Assembly: GCA_910577115.1 (NCBI GenBank)
Contig: CAJTMC010000010.1
Span: 35,474 to 99,473 of the forward strand
DNA from: an uncultured Lachnospiraceae bacterium
Lineage (GTDB): Bacteria > Bacillota > Clostridia > Lachnospirales > Lachnospiraceae
Length of the DNA: 64,000 nucleotides
Direction of reading: 5' to 3'
The number at the start of each line of letters is the position of its first letter. The stretch's first letter is position 1. Positions 1 to 8,963 of the stretch are shown here, piece by piece. Under the pieces are notes generated by a model. It had not been told where the DNA came from. It saw only the letters and a list, made by a program, of their open reading frames with translations, and did no database searches. Made by a program: the position numbers and the translations under genes.

Positions 1-465
1 GGGCGATTCGCAGGCGTTAAATGCTTCCAGAAAATCAAAATCTTTCATGATATTCGGATTTTTTTTGTATGCGCGGGTGCGCGTAAAGCTTAAATGCCGC
101 TCGCCGCATGGGTGGGCCGGTCCGAGAATGCCGCCATGCCTGTGTACCACATCAATCAGCAGTTTTACGGGAAGCCCTCTGCATTCCATAAGCGGAAGTT
201 TAACATTCTCAGGCAGTATCACCAAAATATGTCCCGCATCAATCGTATCATATTCAATTCCCTTTAATACGACAAAATCCTTAAGCTTTTCTTTTAAATT
301 GTCTCTGTAATAGCGAAAGCCGTTGTAGGAATCATGATCCGTAACAAGCATACCGCCGAATCCTTGTGACTTTAACAGTTTAATATATTCTGCAATTTCT
401 ACCTTGCCGTCCAGCGAACCTTCCTTCGTGTGACAGTGCATATCAAATTTGACATTGGATTTCAT
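1..465 (-). CDS. PHP-domain metal-dependent phosphoesterase (3' end cut by window edge)
   Basis: The reading frame is open for 155 codons from ATG at 465 to the window edge, so the C-terminus is missing. A good ribosome site (GGGAGGGG) lies about 9 nt upstream of the start. The protein has the PHP metal-binding pattern: HCH at residues 10-12, TDHDS at about 42-46, and HPCGE near residue 117. PHP proteins hydrolyse phosphoesters using two or three metal ions; the substrate cannot be told here. It is transcribed divergently from the PAP2 gene. Family assignment is firm, substrate unknown. Confidence 0.85.
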   Translation of the reverse strand, partial: MKSNVKFDMHCHTKEGSLDGKVEIAEYIKLLKSQGFGGMLVTDHDSYNGFRYYRDNLKEKLKDFVVLKGIEYDTIDAGHILVILPENVKLPLMECRGLPVKLLIDVVHRHGGILGPAHPCGERHLSFTRTRAYKKNPNIMKDFDFLEAFNACESP

Positions 466-644
466 ATCAGGTTTCCCCTCCCAAAATTTCAGTGACCACA
501 TAACATATCTATTGTAATATAGGAATGCAATATAATCAAATACCATTTTATGAAAAATCAAAAAAAATATGCAGAAATTCATTATACCGTCAAAATCCAC
601 TATAAAAACGTATTACTGCAAAAAACTTTGGCACTTTATCAAAA

Positions 645-673
645 TTGACTTTTCATAGAGCATAAACTATAAT
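645..673 (+). promoter_or_regulatory. Sigma-A type promoter for the PAP2 gene
   Basis: TTGACT (645-650), a 17-nt spacer and a perfect TATAAT (668-673) sit 57 nt upstream of the PAP2 start codon. This is a near-consensus vegetative promoter, so the gene is probably constitutively transcribed. Confidence 0.75.
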
Positions 674-729
674 TACAAGATATGAAAGCTTAAAATAAGC
701 AGTTTTGAGAAAATGAAGAGGGGATTACA

Positions 730-1392
730 ATGAAAAACAGAATACAGGAGCTGTCTGGCAAGTACCGTTCGCTGCTTGTGATGTGCATTTATGCAGTATT
801 TTATATGATTGCATTCTTTTATCTGGAGCAGAGAACAGGTGCGGTTCATCAGATTCATTTTGGAATAGATGCATACATTCCGTTTTGTGAAGTATTTATC
901 ATACCATACCTGATGTGGTTTGGTTATGTGGCGTTTACCGTATGCTTTTTGTGTGTCAGGGATCAGGAAGAGAGTGAGAAGCTTGTCGCGTTCCTCATGG
1001 CAGGCATGACAATTTTTATTGTCGTTTCAGCCGTATATCCAAACGGTCACCACCTAAGACCGGTTGTTTTTCCAAGAGACAATGTGTTTACAAGGATGAT
1101 TGCGGTGCTCTATGCAAGCGACACGCCGACCAACGTGCTGCCAAGCATTCATGTGTATAACTCCATTGCAATTATGATCGCAGTGTGGAGAAGCAAGTGC
1201 TTTAAAGGACGCAGGCTCATAACAGGCTTTATGCTTGCGCTGGGAGTGAGCATTATATTTTCAACAGTGCTGATTAAGCAGCATTCCATGATTGATGTGC
1301 TTTTGGCATTTATTCTCTCAGGCTTAATGTATTCCATATGTTACAAAAGGGCAGGTGTCAGAGAAAAAGGAGCAGCAAAATACTGGCAATAA
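730..1392 (+). CDS. PAP2-family membrane phosphatase
   Basis: A 220-residue protein with about six hydrophobic segments and the three phosphatase motifs of the PAP2 superfamily: RP at residues 110-111, PSIH at 138-141 and KQHSMID at 183-189 (His185, Asp189). Members dephosphorylate membrane lipids such as phosphatidic acid or undecaprenyl pyrophosphate, or transfer inositol phosphate. The first motif is short compared with the classical KxxxxxxRP form. AGAGGGG precedes the ATG. The gene is monocistronic, with its own promoter upstream and a terminator directly at its stop. Confidence 0.85.
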   Translation: MKNRIQELSGKYRSLLVMCIYAVFYMIAFFYLEQRTGAVHQIHFGIDAYIPFCEVFIIPYLMWFGYVAFTVCFLCVRDQEESEKLVAFLMAGMTIFIVVSAVYPNGHHLRPVVFPRDNVFTRMIAVLYASDTPTNVLPSIHVYNSIAIMIAVWRSKCFKGRRLITGFMLALGVSIIFSTVLIKQHSMIDVLLAFILSGLMYSICYKRAGVREKGAAKYWQ

Positions 1393-1421
1393 AAAAATTG
1401 AGCGTAATGCTCAATTTTTTT
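1392..1421 (+). terminator. Intrinsic terminator after the PAP2 gene
   Basis: A perfect stem (arms 1392-1403 and 1409-1420, core TTGAGC/GCTCAA) with a 5-nt loop is flanked by A-run and T-run. It can work in both directions and so may also end the convergent antitoxin transcript. Confidence 0.9.
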
Positions 1422-1456
1422 ATTGTTTGCTATCATAGATTATCGCTTCATTCACA

Positions 1457-1660
1457 TTAATTCGTAAGTGTATTTGCCGATACGCTTTTGATGATAAAAT
1501 GAGAAATATCATCATAATTTTCTTCGGGCACAATAAATACTTTTCTGCCGGTTTTTAAAGTAAGGGCAACAGATTCACCCTTTTCGTTAACATCATCACA
1601 AACTGCATCGAAATTATTCTTCAGAGATACGAAATCCATTTCTTTTACTGAATTTTTCAT
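1457..1660 (-). CDS. Orphan Phd/YefM-like antitoxin
   Basis: A 67-residue protein that follows the Phd/YefM pattern: an N-terminal stretch ending in a NNFDAVCDDVNEKGE segment (about 15-29), a beta-strand ALTLKTGRKVFIVP (about 32-45) and EENYDDI where the family has LEEYNSL. Such proteins are DNA-binding antitoxins that neutralise a RelE/ParE or Doc toxin. AGGAGGA stands just ahead of the ATG. No toxin-like frame lies on either side: downstream is the PAP2 terminator, upstream only non-coding DNA. It is therefore an orphan, perhaps a solitary regulator or a remnant. Confidence 0.7.
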   Translation of the reverse strand: MKNSVKEMDFVSLKNNFDAVCDDVNEKGESVALTLKTGRKVFIVPEENYDDISHFIIKSVSANTLTN

Positions 1661-1872
1661 ACAAGGGTCCTCCTAATCCTGTACTGGGGATTGCCGCCCT
1701 GCACATTTATAAAAAATTGGGGAATATGGGGAAGGGCGACAAGATTAATTACCTTTAATGTAACAATAATACCGAATTTTGGCAGTGATTTCAAGCAATT
1801 TTTGAATTTTTATGAAATTATTTACAAAAATGTTGCCAAACAGCGAAAATCATCTAAAATTGTATGGGAATT

Positions 1873-2712
1873 TTATGAATATTTTGTAACCGACGGAACA
1901 AAACCTTCAAATATAAACAAGTCAAAACTTTTTGAAACCCGTTCCAGCTCTTCCTGTGAGCGCACAGTCCACGCGACGCTTAAAGAGCGGTAGAGCTTAC
2001 GGCAGAGCGTTCTGGAAAGCTCGGTTCTGTGCTTGCAGTTATACGCCACAAAATCAGGCGCCGCATAACAGTTTCCGATTAAATGCGATAACAGAAAATA
2101 GGACAGCCGCAGTTTTTTTCTTGTAAAGTCCTCGGAAAGCTGCCCTCTTACAATATTAGGGCGATGGATTTTATACCACCGTACGGCAAGCGGGTGAAAG
2201 GACTCAATACAGTAGGGACCATTATAATTTGAAAGAATGCGGTCGCAGATGCTGCAAAGTCTGCCGGCGTTTTTCTCAACCTTATACTCAATAATCAGCG
2301 GAACGCGTCCGCCGACAGCGTTTAAAACCTCCTCAAAAGAAGGAATTTTTTCCTCTGTCCCAAGCAGACGAAAGCGCTGAAGCTCCGCAAACGTATAGTC
2401 TTTCAGATACCCCTTTACGCCGCAGATGCGGTTTAATGTATCGTCATGGAAAACCACAGGCACATTGTCCTTCGTCAGATGTACATCAAATTCAATACCG
2501 TACCCCATATCGGCAGCGCGTTTAATTGCGGTGTAGGAATTCTCCGGTAAGAGCGGTTCTCCGCTTTTTCTTGCGCTGTGAAGCCCCCTGTGAGCGTACA
2601 TATAATTATAGAATGGTGTATAATCCGGTCTGCCATGGATTCGCGGCTTTATGGAAATGAGATATAATGTGCAGCCTGCACATAAAATAATTAGTAAAAA
2701 TAACATATTCAT
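1873..2712 (-). CDS. Membrane-anchored glycerophosphodiester phosphodiesterase (GDPD)
   Basis: 279 residues. Residues 3-20 form one hydrophobic anchor and the rest is a GDPD TIM-barrel domain. Catalytic landmarks are AHRG (40-43), PENS (56-59), EFDVHLT (74-80) and the second histidine in VVFHDDTL (86-93). The enzyme class hydrolyses glycerophosphodiesters to an alcohol and glycerol-3-phosphate, a step in phospholipid or teichoic acid turnover. The anchor suggests action on the outer face of the membrane. The gene stands alone and is divergent from the M13 peptidase gene. Confidence 0.9.
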   Translation of the reverse strand: MNMLFLLIILCAGCTLYLISIKPRIHGRPDYTPFYNYMYAHRGLHSARKSGEPLLPENSYTAIKRAADMGYGIEFDVHLTKDNVPVVFHDDTLNRICGVKGYLKDYTFAELQRFRLLGTEEKIPSFEEVLNAVGGRVPLIIEYKVEKNAGRLCSICDRILSNYNGPYCIESFHPLAVRWYKIHRPNIVRGQLSEDFTRKKLRLSYFLLSHLIGNCYAAPDFVAYNCKHRTELSRTLCRKLYRSLSVAWTVRSQEELERVSKSFDLFIFEGFVPSVTKYS

Positions 2713-2890
2713 GTGAAACGCCTCCTATATAGAGTTTATATAATATTTAGTCAAAATGCAACAATATCTCAAAAATCTATAAAGTTTTCAGTGAATTATT
2801 GTACTTTTTGAATTTTTAGTATAATATAAATCTATATGGATAAAAGCAGGAGGGGAATCAGGAACGGTTGAACAAGAATGGAGGATTATG

Positions 2891-4999
2891 ATGAAGAAAA
2901 GAATATTGGCTTTGGTTCTGGCGGCATCAATGGCGCTTGGAACGACGGGCTGCGGTCTTTTTACCGTTAACAACAGCAGTCCTGCGGACATTGCAAAGGA
3001 CAGTATCGCGAATGAGTTTCATAACGGCTCAGAGGAAGGTACGATTACCAAAGAGGATATAGAAGATGCAGCTGCAGGAGTGAGCAGTGAATCGAAAGAG
3101 GTACGTTATCAGGACGATTATTATGAATATGTCAATCAAAATCTTCTCTCAAAGATAGAGCTTGCGGCGACAGACGCACACTGGGACTGGTTTGGTGAGC
3201 TGAATGCAGTGGTAAGCAGTGAGATGGAGGATATTATCAGGGACCTTTCAAAGGACCAAAAAACATATGAGAAAGGCACGCCTGAGCAGAAGATCAAGGA
3301 CATGTATGAATGCGTGTCCAATATGGAGAACAGAGATGCGATTGGCTTAGGTCCGCTAAAGCCTTATATGGACAGCATTCGCAGCGCCAGGAATATTGAT
3401 GAATATGTGGATGCGCTTGCGCATCTGAGCGGTGAGTTTGGTTTCAGCAGCATTGTGGGGGGATATTATATCTCGCAGGATAAGGCCGATTCAAGCGAGT
3501 ATTCGGTCTATATGATGTATGCGGATACACTGATTGGCAAGGAGTACATTGAGGGGGAGGCGACAAAGGAATATGTTGACATGTATCTTGATTACGTCAA
3601 CGATATGCTGGCAGAATTTGGCATGAGCGCAAGCGAAGCGGCAGCAAGCACAGACTCCATTGAAACGCTTCTGCGTGACATTTGTGCATCTACGCTTACA
3701 ACAGAGCAGCTCTATGACCCTGCGATTACTTACAATGTTTACACAGCAAAAGAACTGCAGCAGCTCTACACGAATGTAGACGTGGATAAGATGCTGAAAA
3801 CGCTTGGAATTGCGGGACAGGATAAGTATATTGTAATTGATGTGGAGCAGGCCAAAAAGATTAATTCGCTGTTGGTGGAAGAAAATCTTCAGGCATTAAA
3901 AGATTACTCAAGCTTTGTTATGCTCAACGATGTGGCGGAATATGCGTCGTCCGGCTATGTAAAGCTGCATGATAAAATGCAGAATTCGCTTTACGGTATT
4001 ACGGAGAGCTGGGGCGACGAGAAAATATGGATGGACCTGACACAGGACTTGCTTCCTTGGGACTTTGGAACAATCTATGTGGAGAAGCACTTCTCACAAG
4101 AAGATAAGGAAGCTGTGGAAGATATGATAGCCCTGATATTGAAGGAATATGAGGAAATTATCAATAAGCAGGAGTGGATGAGCGATGCGACCAAAAAGAA
4201 GGCAGTCAAAAAGCTCGAAACGATGCAGGTAAAAATAGGATATCCTGAAGAATGGCCGGCGGCAAAGGATATGATGCAGGTGACGCCGATATCGGAGGGC
4301 GGAAGCCTTTTGTCAAACTGGCTTGTCAGTATGCAGGTGGCAATTGATGCACAGATGCAGAAGCTTGGAACAAAGGTAGACCGTTCTGAATGGACTGTGA
4401 CGCCGCAGACAATTAACGCGATGTATGATCCGCTAAACAATGAGATTATCTTTCCGGCAGCGATTCTGCAGGCGCCGTTTTACAACAGCAGAAATTCGGA
4501 AGGAGCAAATTTGGGCGGAATCGGATTTGTCATTGCCCATGAGGTGAGTCATGCGTTTGACTCAAGCGGTGCGTTGTATGATGAATACGGAAATTATAAT
4601 GTATGGTGGACGGACGAGGAGCTTGCGGAGTATGACAGACTCTCACAGTCAATTGTGGAGTATTATAACAATTATGAGATGATGGGGGTTAAAGTAAACG
4701 GAGATCTCACACTTATGGAAAACATAGCGGATTTGGGCGCTATGACATGTATTACTTCTATTATAGGTGATGATGAGGAAGCGCTTGACGATGCGTTTGG
4801 ACAGATGACTTATAACTGGGCAAGTGCGGATACGGCGAGCTTTATGATGTATCTGTTAAATACCGATACACACTCACCGAATAAGGTCAGAGTGAATGCG
4901 GTACTCAGCTCATGTGATGCGTTTTATGATATTTACGATATCAAAGAAACAGATGAGATGTACGTAGCGCCGGAGGACAGAGTCGGTATTTGGAGATAA
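2891..4999 (+). CDS. M13-family (neprilysin/PepO-like) metallopeptidase lipoprotein
   Basis: About 702 residues, the usual size for M13. The N-terminus is a lipoprotein signal with lipobox GTTGC, so it should be tethered outside the membrane. The zinc site is HEVSH (about 550-554) with the downstream ENIAD (about 610-614) giving the third ligand. The C-terminal region KVRVNAVLSSCDAFYD also fits the family. M13 enzymes cut short peptides. Two ATGs lie in tandem (2888, 2891); the second is better spaced from GGAGG at 2880-2884. The following SH3 gene is close enough (about 40 nt) to be co-transcribed. Confidence 0.92.
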   Translation: MKKRILALVLAASMALGTTGCGLFTVNNSSPADIAKDSIANEFHNGSEEGTITKEDIEDAAAGVSSESKEVRYQDDYYEYVNQNLLSKIELAATDAHWDWFGELNAVVSSEMEDIIRDLSKDQKTYEKGTPEQKIKDMYECVSNMENRDAIGLGPLKPYMDSIRSARNIDEYVDALAHLSGEFGFSSIVGGYYISQDKADSSEYSVYMMYADTLIGKEYIEGEATKEYVDMYLDYVNDMLAEFGMSASEAAASTDSIETLLRDICASTLTTEQLYDPAITYNVYTAKELQQLYTNVDVDKMLKTLGIAGQDKYIVIDVEQAKKINSLLVEENLQALKDYSSFVMLNDVAEYASSGYVKLHDKMQNSLYGITESWGDEKIWMDLTQDLLPWDFGTIYVEKHFSQEDKEAVEDMIALILKEYEEIINKQEWMSDATKKKAVKKLETMQVKIGYPEEWPAAKDMMQVTPISEGGSLLSNWLVSMQVAIDAQMQKLGTKVDRSEWTVTPQTINAMYDPLNNEIIFPAAILQAPFYNSRNSEGANLGGIGFVIAHEVSHAFDSSGALYDEYGNYNVWWTDEELAEYDRLSQSIVEYYNNYEMMGVKVNGDLTLMENIADLGAMTCITSIIGDDEEALDDAFGQMTYNWASADTASFMMYLLNTDTHSPNKVRVNAVLSSCDAFYDIYDIKETDEMYVAPEDRVGIWR

Positions 5000-5036
5000 A
5001 ACAAGGGGAACTGGTATTGTATTAAGGGGGAAATGA

Positions 5037-5921
5037 ATGATGAAGGAACTAAGGAAAAAAATTACAGGGCTGTTTGTAATGCTTGCAATGTTTGTGTCTG
5101 TCTGCGGTACGCTGCAGGTGCAGGCGGCGGAATTTAGCGTGACGGACAGCAAGGCAGTGCTTTACAGCAACGATAACACAAAGGTGTACCGCACGCCGGA
5201 CGAAAATTCGGGTGTGGTTACAACAATTGCAAGCGGACTTCCGGTAGATGTGACAGGAATTACCTCAAACGGCTGGTTTCGGATTTCGTTAAACGGTGCT
5301 TACTATGTACCGGGGTATGGGCTGGAATCAAGAAATTCCGGAAATACAAATCCGGTGGTAAATAATACAGATGTTTCGATTTTGACAAAGGGCACTTTTT
5401 CCTTTTTCAAAAACCCGCAGCTTGGTGATTTTACCAAAACAGAAGTAGAAGATATGGATGAAAATACCTATATCAAGTATCTTGACTCTTATTTGATGGG
5501 ATATGCTCTGATTGAAAACTGTATTTTACAGGATACCGGCGAGCGGCTCAAGACAGCGTATGAGAACGAGGCAAGGCTTGACAAAAATGTGGCAGGTATG
5601 ACGATGCAGGCGTACCTGATTAATTACAGAAACAATTATTTAAGTGACAGCCTTGCGGGACCGTTTCGGTCGGAAAAGGATTTAAAGCTTGCAATGAACA
5701 GAGCGATTCGATATGAAATCAGTACGTTTGGAGCAGTTTATAAAAGCTCGAATATCGGTGACAGCGAGAGCAAAATGACAAAGCTTTTGGAAGGTGTTAT
5801 TGACCAGATGAAGGCGGAACAAGGGGTCACCTTTACCTGCCGCATGGAGTATGGAGACTACAAGACGGGTGACGGCGATACGGGAAAAGGCTGGATTATT
5901 GAGTTTACAAGGAAAAAATAG
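5037..5921 (+). CDS. Secreted bacterial SH3-domain protein
   Basis: 294 residues with a signal peptide ending near QAA (about 29-31), then one bacterial SH3-like domain (about 33-100: VYRTPDENSGVVTTIASGLPVDVTG, NGWFRI). Such domains usually bind cell wall peptides. The C-terminal 190 residues are helical and I do not recognise them. AAGGGGG at 5024-5030 serves either of two tandem ATGs (5037 or 5040). It follows the M13 lipoprotein and precedes the HD gene by 14 nt, so a short envelope operon is likely. Confidence 0.75.
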   Translation: MMKELRKKITGLFVMLAMFVSVCGTLQVQAAEFSVTDSKAVLYSNDNTKVYRTPDENSGVVTTIASGLPVDVTGITSNGWFRISLNGAYYVPGYGLESRNSGNTNPVVNNTDVSILTKGTFSFFKNPQLGDFTKTEVEDMDENTYIKYLDSYLMGYALIENCILQDTGERLKTAYENEARLDKNVAGMTMQAYLINYRNNYLSDSLAGPFRSEKDLKLAMNRAIRYEISTFGAVYKSSNIGDSESKMTKLLEGVIDQMKAEQGVTFTCRMEYGDYKTGDGDTGKGWIIEFTRKK

Positions 5922-5935
5922 GAGCAAATCTACCA

Positions 5936-6736
5936 ATGTACAATGAGGAACATCTTGTAACAGCTGATAAAGAAGGAAATTTTTACTGCAGGGCAGTCGA
6001 TGCTGTCCTAAACTGGCGTGAAAATCAGCAGGTATGCGGAGTAGGCTGCCCTTGCTTTGCTATGACGGATACCGTCGCAGGAAAGGACGGCTGCTTCGTG
6101 TGCCGGTATGAAGAGGTGCAGTCTGACAAAGACGCACCCCTCTTTCCGTCTGTGCAGGGGCTGGATAAAAGGCTTGAGAAGGCATACCGGTATGCGGCAA
6201 ATGCACATCATGGACAATATCGGAAGGGTACAAAAATTCCTTATTTTACGCATATCATCACGACAGTCAATTACTGTATGGAGCTTACAGATGATGTGGA
6301 GGTTATTCAGGCCGCAATTCTGCATGATACGGTTGAGGATACGTCCGTGACACTGCAGGACCTGCAGCGTGAGTTCGGTGAGCGTGTGGCGCGGATTGTG
6401 GAGGCTGACACAGAGGACAAGCGTCGTGATAAGCCGGCATCTGAAACGTGGGAAATCAGAAAACGGGAAACGGTTTCGCATTTAGCGGATAAATCGTATG
6501 AGGCAAGGCTTGTGATGCTTGCGGATAAAACTGCAAACGCCGAGTCTCTTTTGAGAGAATGGGAACAGACTGGCGACGCGGTTTGGAATAAATTTAATAT
6601 GCGCGACAAAAAAATGCAGGAGTGGTATTTTCGGTCTGTGGCAGGCTGTCTTGCAGAGTTTTCTGACACAAGTGTCATGAAAAAGCTGCTGGAGTACATA
6701 GACAGGCTTTTCGGAAAGAAGGCTGGACATGAATGA
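5936..6736 (+). CDS. HD-domain hydrolase (SpoT/MESH1-like) with Cys-rich N-terminus
   Basis: 266 residues. Residues 77-200 match the HD fold of RelA/SpoT and MESH1 hydrolases: AYRYAANAHHGQYRKGT (about 83-99), His106, and HD at 130-131 in ILHDTVEDT. By family it would hydrolyse (p)ppGpp or a related nucleotide; no synthetase domain is present. The first 70 residues are not part of that fold and hold five cysteines (34, 38, 40, 53, 56) in CxxxCxC and CxxC spacing, possibly a metal or redox site. Its 3' end overlaps the next gene by 8 nt. Confidence 0.75.
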   Translation: MYNEEHLVTADKEGNFYCRAVDAVLNWRENQQVCGVGCPCFAMTDTVAGKDGCFVCRYEEVQSDKDAPLFPSVQGLDKRLEKAYRYAANAHHGQYRKGTKIPYFTHIITTVNYCMELTDDVEVIQAAILHDTVEDTSVTLQDLQREFGERVARIVEADTEDKRRDKPASETWEIRKRETVSHLADKSYEARLVMLADKTANAESLLREWEQTGDAVWNKFNMRDKKMQEWYFRSVAGCLAEFSDTSVMKKLLEYIDRLFGKKAGHE

Positions 6737-7934
6737 TACGGTAGTAACGCTCAAAAAAGGTGAGGGAAGAAGCCTGAAAGCGGGCGGCTTGTGGATATAT
6801 GACAATGAAATTGATGCCATAGAAGGTACATTTCAAAACGGTGATATTGTGGTAGTCCATGATTTTGACGGATATGTGATGGGGCGCGGCTTCATCAACC
6901 AAAATTCGAAAATCAGAGTGCGCATGATGACGCGGGATCCGAATCAAAAGGTGGATAACGATCTTTTGAGCAGGCGTGTGCAGGCGGCGTGGAATTACAG
7001 GAAAGACACTGTGGATACATCTTCATGCAGAGTGATTTTTGGAGAGGCAGATTTTCTTCCCGGAATTGTGGTTGACAAGTACGAAGACGTGCTTGTTGTA
7101 GAATCGCTTGCGCTTGGAATTGACCGTTGGAAAGAGCTGATTGTGGAGCTTTTGAAGAGTATGCTTTTGGCGGACGGCATAAAAATCCGCGGTGTGTATG
7201 AGAGAAGCGACGCAAGAGAACGTGACAAGGAGGGCATTCCGCGGATAAAGGGCTTTATCGGAGAGGCGTTTGACACAAATATTGAGATTATAGAAAACGG
7301 TGTGCGCTATTGCGTGGATGTGGCAAATGGCCAGAAAACAGGATTTTTTCTCGACCAAAAGTACAACCGGCTTGCCATTCAGAGACTGTGTAAGGAGAAG
7401 CGCGTTTTGGACTGCTTTACGCATATGGGCACATTTGCACTGAATGCGGGCTTTGCGGGGGCAAAGGAGGTTACAGGACTTGATATTTCCGAATTTGCAG
7501 TGCAGCAGGCGGTCAATAATGCAAAATTAAACGGGCTGCAGGATACGGTGCAGTTTCGTTGTGCAAATGTTTTGGACGAGCTGCCCCGGCTGGCTGCAAC
7601 GGGAGCACAGTATGATGTCGTGATACTTGACCCTCCTGCATTTACCAAGTCAAGGGAGGCAACAAAAAACGCGATAAAGGGATACCGCGAGATTAACCGC
7701 AAGGGCTTGCAGCTTGTAAAAGACGGCGGCTATCTGGCGACCTGTTCCTGCTCGCATTTTATGACACAGGAATTGTTTGCAAAGACAATTAAGGAGGCGG
7801 CGAAGAGTGTGCACAAGCGTCTTAGGCAGGTGGAATTTCGCACACAGGCCCCTGATCATCCGATTTTATGGGCAGCGGACGAGAGCTATTATCTGAAATT
7901 TTACATCTTTCAGGTGGTAAGCGCGTATTTGTAA
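6729..7934 (+). CDS. RlmI-type class I SAM-dependent rRNA methyltransferase
   Basis: 401 residues. It has an N-terminal PUA-like domain (about 1-75), then an RlmI-type central domain and a Rossmann methyltransferase domain: CFTHMGTFALNAG as SAM motif I, LDIS as acidic loop, LDPPAF as motif IV and a TCSCSHFM motif holding candidate catalytic cysteines. E. coli RlmI makes m5C1962 in 23S rRNA; this is the likely but untested role. The start ATG lies inside the 3' end of the HD gene, so translation is probably coupled. Confidence 0.88.
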   Translation: MNDTVVTLKKGEGRSLKAGGLWIYDNEIDAIEGTFQNGDIVVVHDFDGYVMGRGFINQNSKIRVRMMTRDPNQKVDNDLLSRRVQAAWNYRKDTVDTSSCRVIFGEADFLPGIVVDKYEDVLVVESLALGIDRWKELIVELLKSMLLADGIKIRGVYERSDARERDKEGIPRIKGFIGEAFDTNIEIIENGVRYCVDVANGQKTGFFLDQKYNRLAIQRLCKEKRVLDCFTHMGTFALNAGFAGAKEVTGLDISEFAVQQAVNNAKLNGLQDTVQFRCANVLDELPRLAATGAQYDVVILDPPAFTKSREATKNAIKGYREINRKGLQLVKDGGYLATCSCSHFMTQELFAKTIKEAAKSVHKRLRQVEFRTQAPDHPILWAADESYYLKFYIFQVVSAYL

Positions 7935-7961
7935 ATATTTGCAAGGTGTTGTAGAAAAATG

Positions 7962-7990
7962 TTGACATACAACGCATTATTTGATATCAT
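7962..7990 (+). promoter_or_regulatory. Sigma-A type promoter for the 8.1-8.7 kb gene pair
   Basis: TTGACA (7962-7967), a 17-nt spacer and TATCAT (7985-7990). A leader of about 125 nt follows before the start codon at 8124; it is AT-rich with one weak stem (about 8043-8084) and no riboswitch that I recognise. Confidence 0.7.
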
Positions 7991-8123
7991 AAAGAAAAGT
8001 TTAACGCGCTGGACTTTATAAAAATTTAATAGAATTTATTTTTCTAAAATATATTATATTGCAAGCAGTATGTGAATATTTTAGATAAAAGATGATAAAG
8101 CGAGGAAGGAGAATAGCTTAAAA

Positions 8124-8342
8124 ATGGATGAGAATACAAATGTAGTTGACAAAGGTGGTTTTTTGTGGGGTTTACTTGGATGCTGTATTCCAATTGTTGG
8201 TTTGATTTTGTTCCTTGTATGGAAGGATACAAAGCCAAAGACTGCTAAGGCAGCGGGAATTGGTGCCCTTGTGTGCGTTGTTTTAGCTGTAATTTACTAC
8301 ATCATTATGTTTGTTATTATAGGAGCAGCAGCACTTGGCTAA
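8124..8342 (+). CDS. Small two-TM membrane protein
   Basis: 72 residues with two hydrophobic segments (about 12-32 and 43-70) separated by a charged WKDTKPKTAK loop. This layout is common in short unassigned Firmicutes membrane proteins and no enzyme motif is visible. GGAAGGAG lies upstream of the ATG. The stop overlaps the start of the next gene, pointing to translational coupling and a shared membrane role. Function unknown. Confidence 0.6.
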   Translation: MDENTNVVDKGGFLWGLLGCCIPIVGLILFLVWKDTKPKTAKAAGIGALVCVVLAVIYYIIMFVIIGAAALG

Positions 8343-8739
8343 ACGGATTGGCAGATTTTTGCAGATTTTTTTCGGATGTCATGCAAGACCGGATCGTTCT
8401 TTTTATTTTCGCGGCAGGCAGTTTCCAATCTGTGCGCGGTGTACGGGAGAATTGGTCGGTATGTTAACAGGCATTCTTGTTGCCATTTGCTATGGCTGTC
8501 CAAACTTTTGGATTGTATGTCTTATGATGATTCCATTGGTAGTGGACGGATTTACACAAAGGCTGACAGCATATGAAAGCAATAACATGCGAAGATTATG
8601 GACAGGAATTTTATTTGGGATTGCTTTTATATTTATGTTTGTTTATTTTCATCGCTTCTGTATATATGCTGCTGCGGCAATCTTAAAGTTGTTTTATGAT
8701 CCGCAGAATGTAGAAAGAGTGATGGAACGGTTTTTATGA
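8335..8739 (+). CDS. DUF2085 membrane protein
   Basis: 134 residues starting at TTG 8335, which is spaced 9 nt from AGGAG (8321-8325) and lies within the end of the previous gene. The N-terminus carries the DUF2085 signature: GCHARPDRSFYFRGRQFPIC followed by ARCTGELVG, and later DGFTQ. Three or more TM segments follow. The conserved Cys/His/Arg cluster suggests metal binding, but no activity is established for the family. A terminator follows. Confidence 0.82.
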   Translation: MAKRIGRFLQIFFGCHARPDRSFYFRGRQFPICARCTGELVGMLTGILVAICYGCPNFWIVCLMMIPLVVDGFTQRLTAYESNNMRRLWTGILFGIAFIFMFVYFHRFCIYAAAAILKLFYDPQNVERVMERFL

Positions 8740-8753
8740 ATAGGAAATGAGAG

Positions 8754-8793
8754 AAAATCGGGTTGAACTTATTTTATAGTTTATCCCGATTTT
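8754..8793 (+). terminator. Probable intrinsic terminator
   Basis: Arms AAAATCGGG (8754-8762) and CCCGATTTT (8785-8793) pair perfectly around a loop of about 22 nt and run into T residues. Confidence 0.65.
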
Positions 8794-8963
8794 TAATTAT
8801 GAAAAAGAGCGCAATATAAGTACTGCAGAAAAAAAGTACATTACATTTTTCGCAGGGACTGTTATAGAATCCTCTTTGGATACAGTCAGGAGTTGTATTC
8901 TTCTTGAGCAGGATAATCATATTTATAATATTGTACAGTCAGGCTGGAGGAGGTGCAAATGAA

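Noticed and set aside
47..310. 87-codon plus-strand frame
   Set aside because: It is antisense to the PHP-domain gene, which has clear motifs and a ribosome site.
4075..4440. 121-codon minus-strand frame inside the M13 gene
   Set aside because: Shadow of the peptidase reading frame; no start signal or domain.
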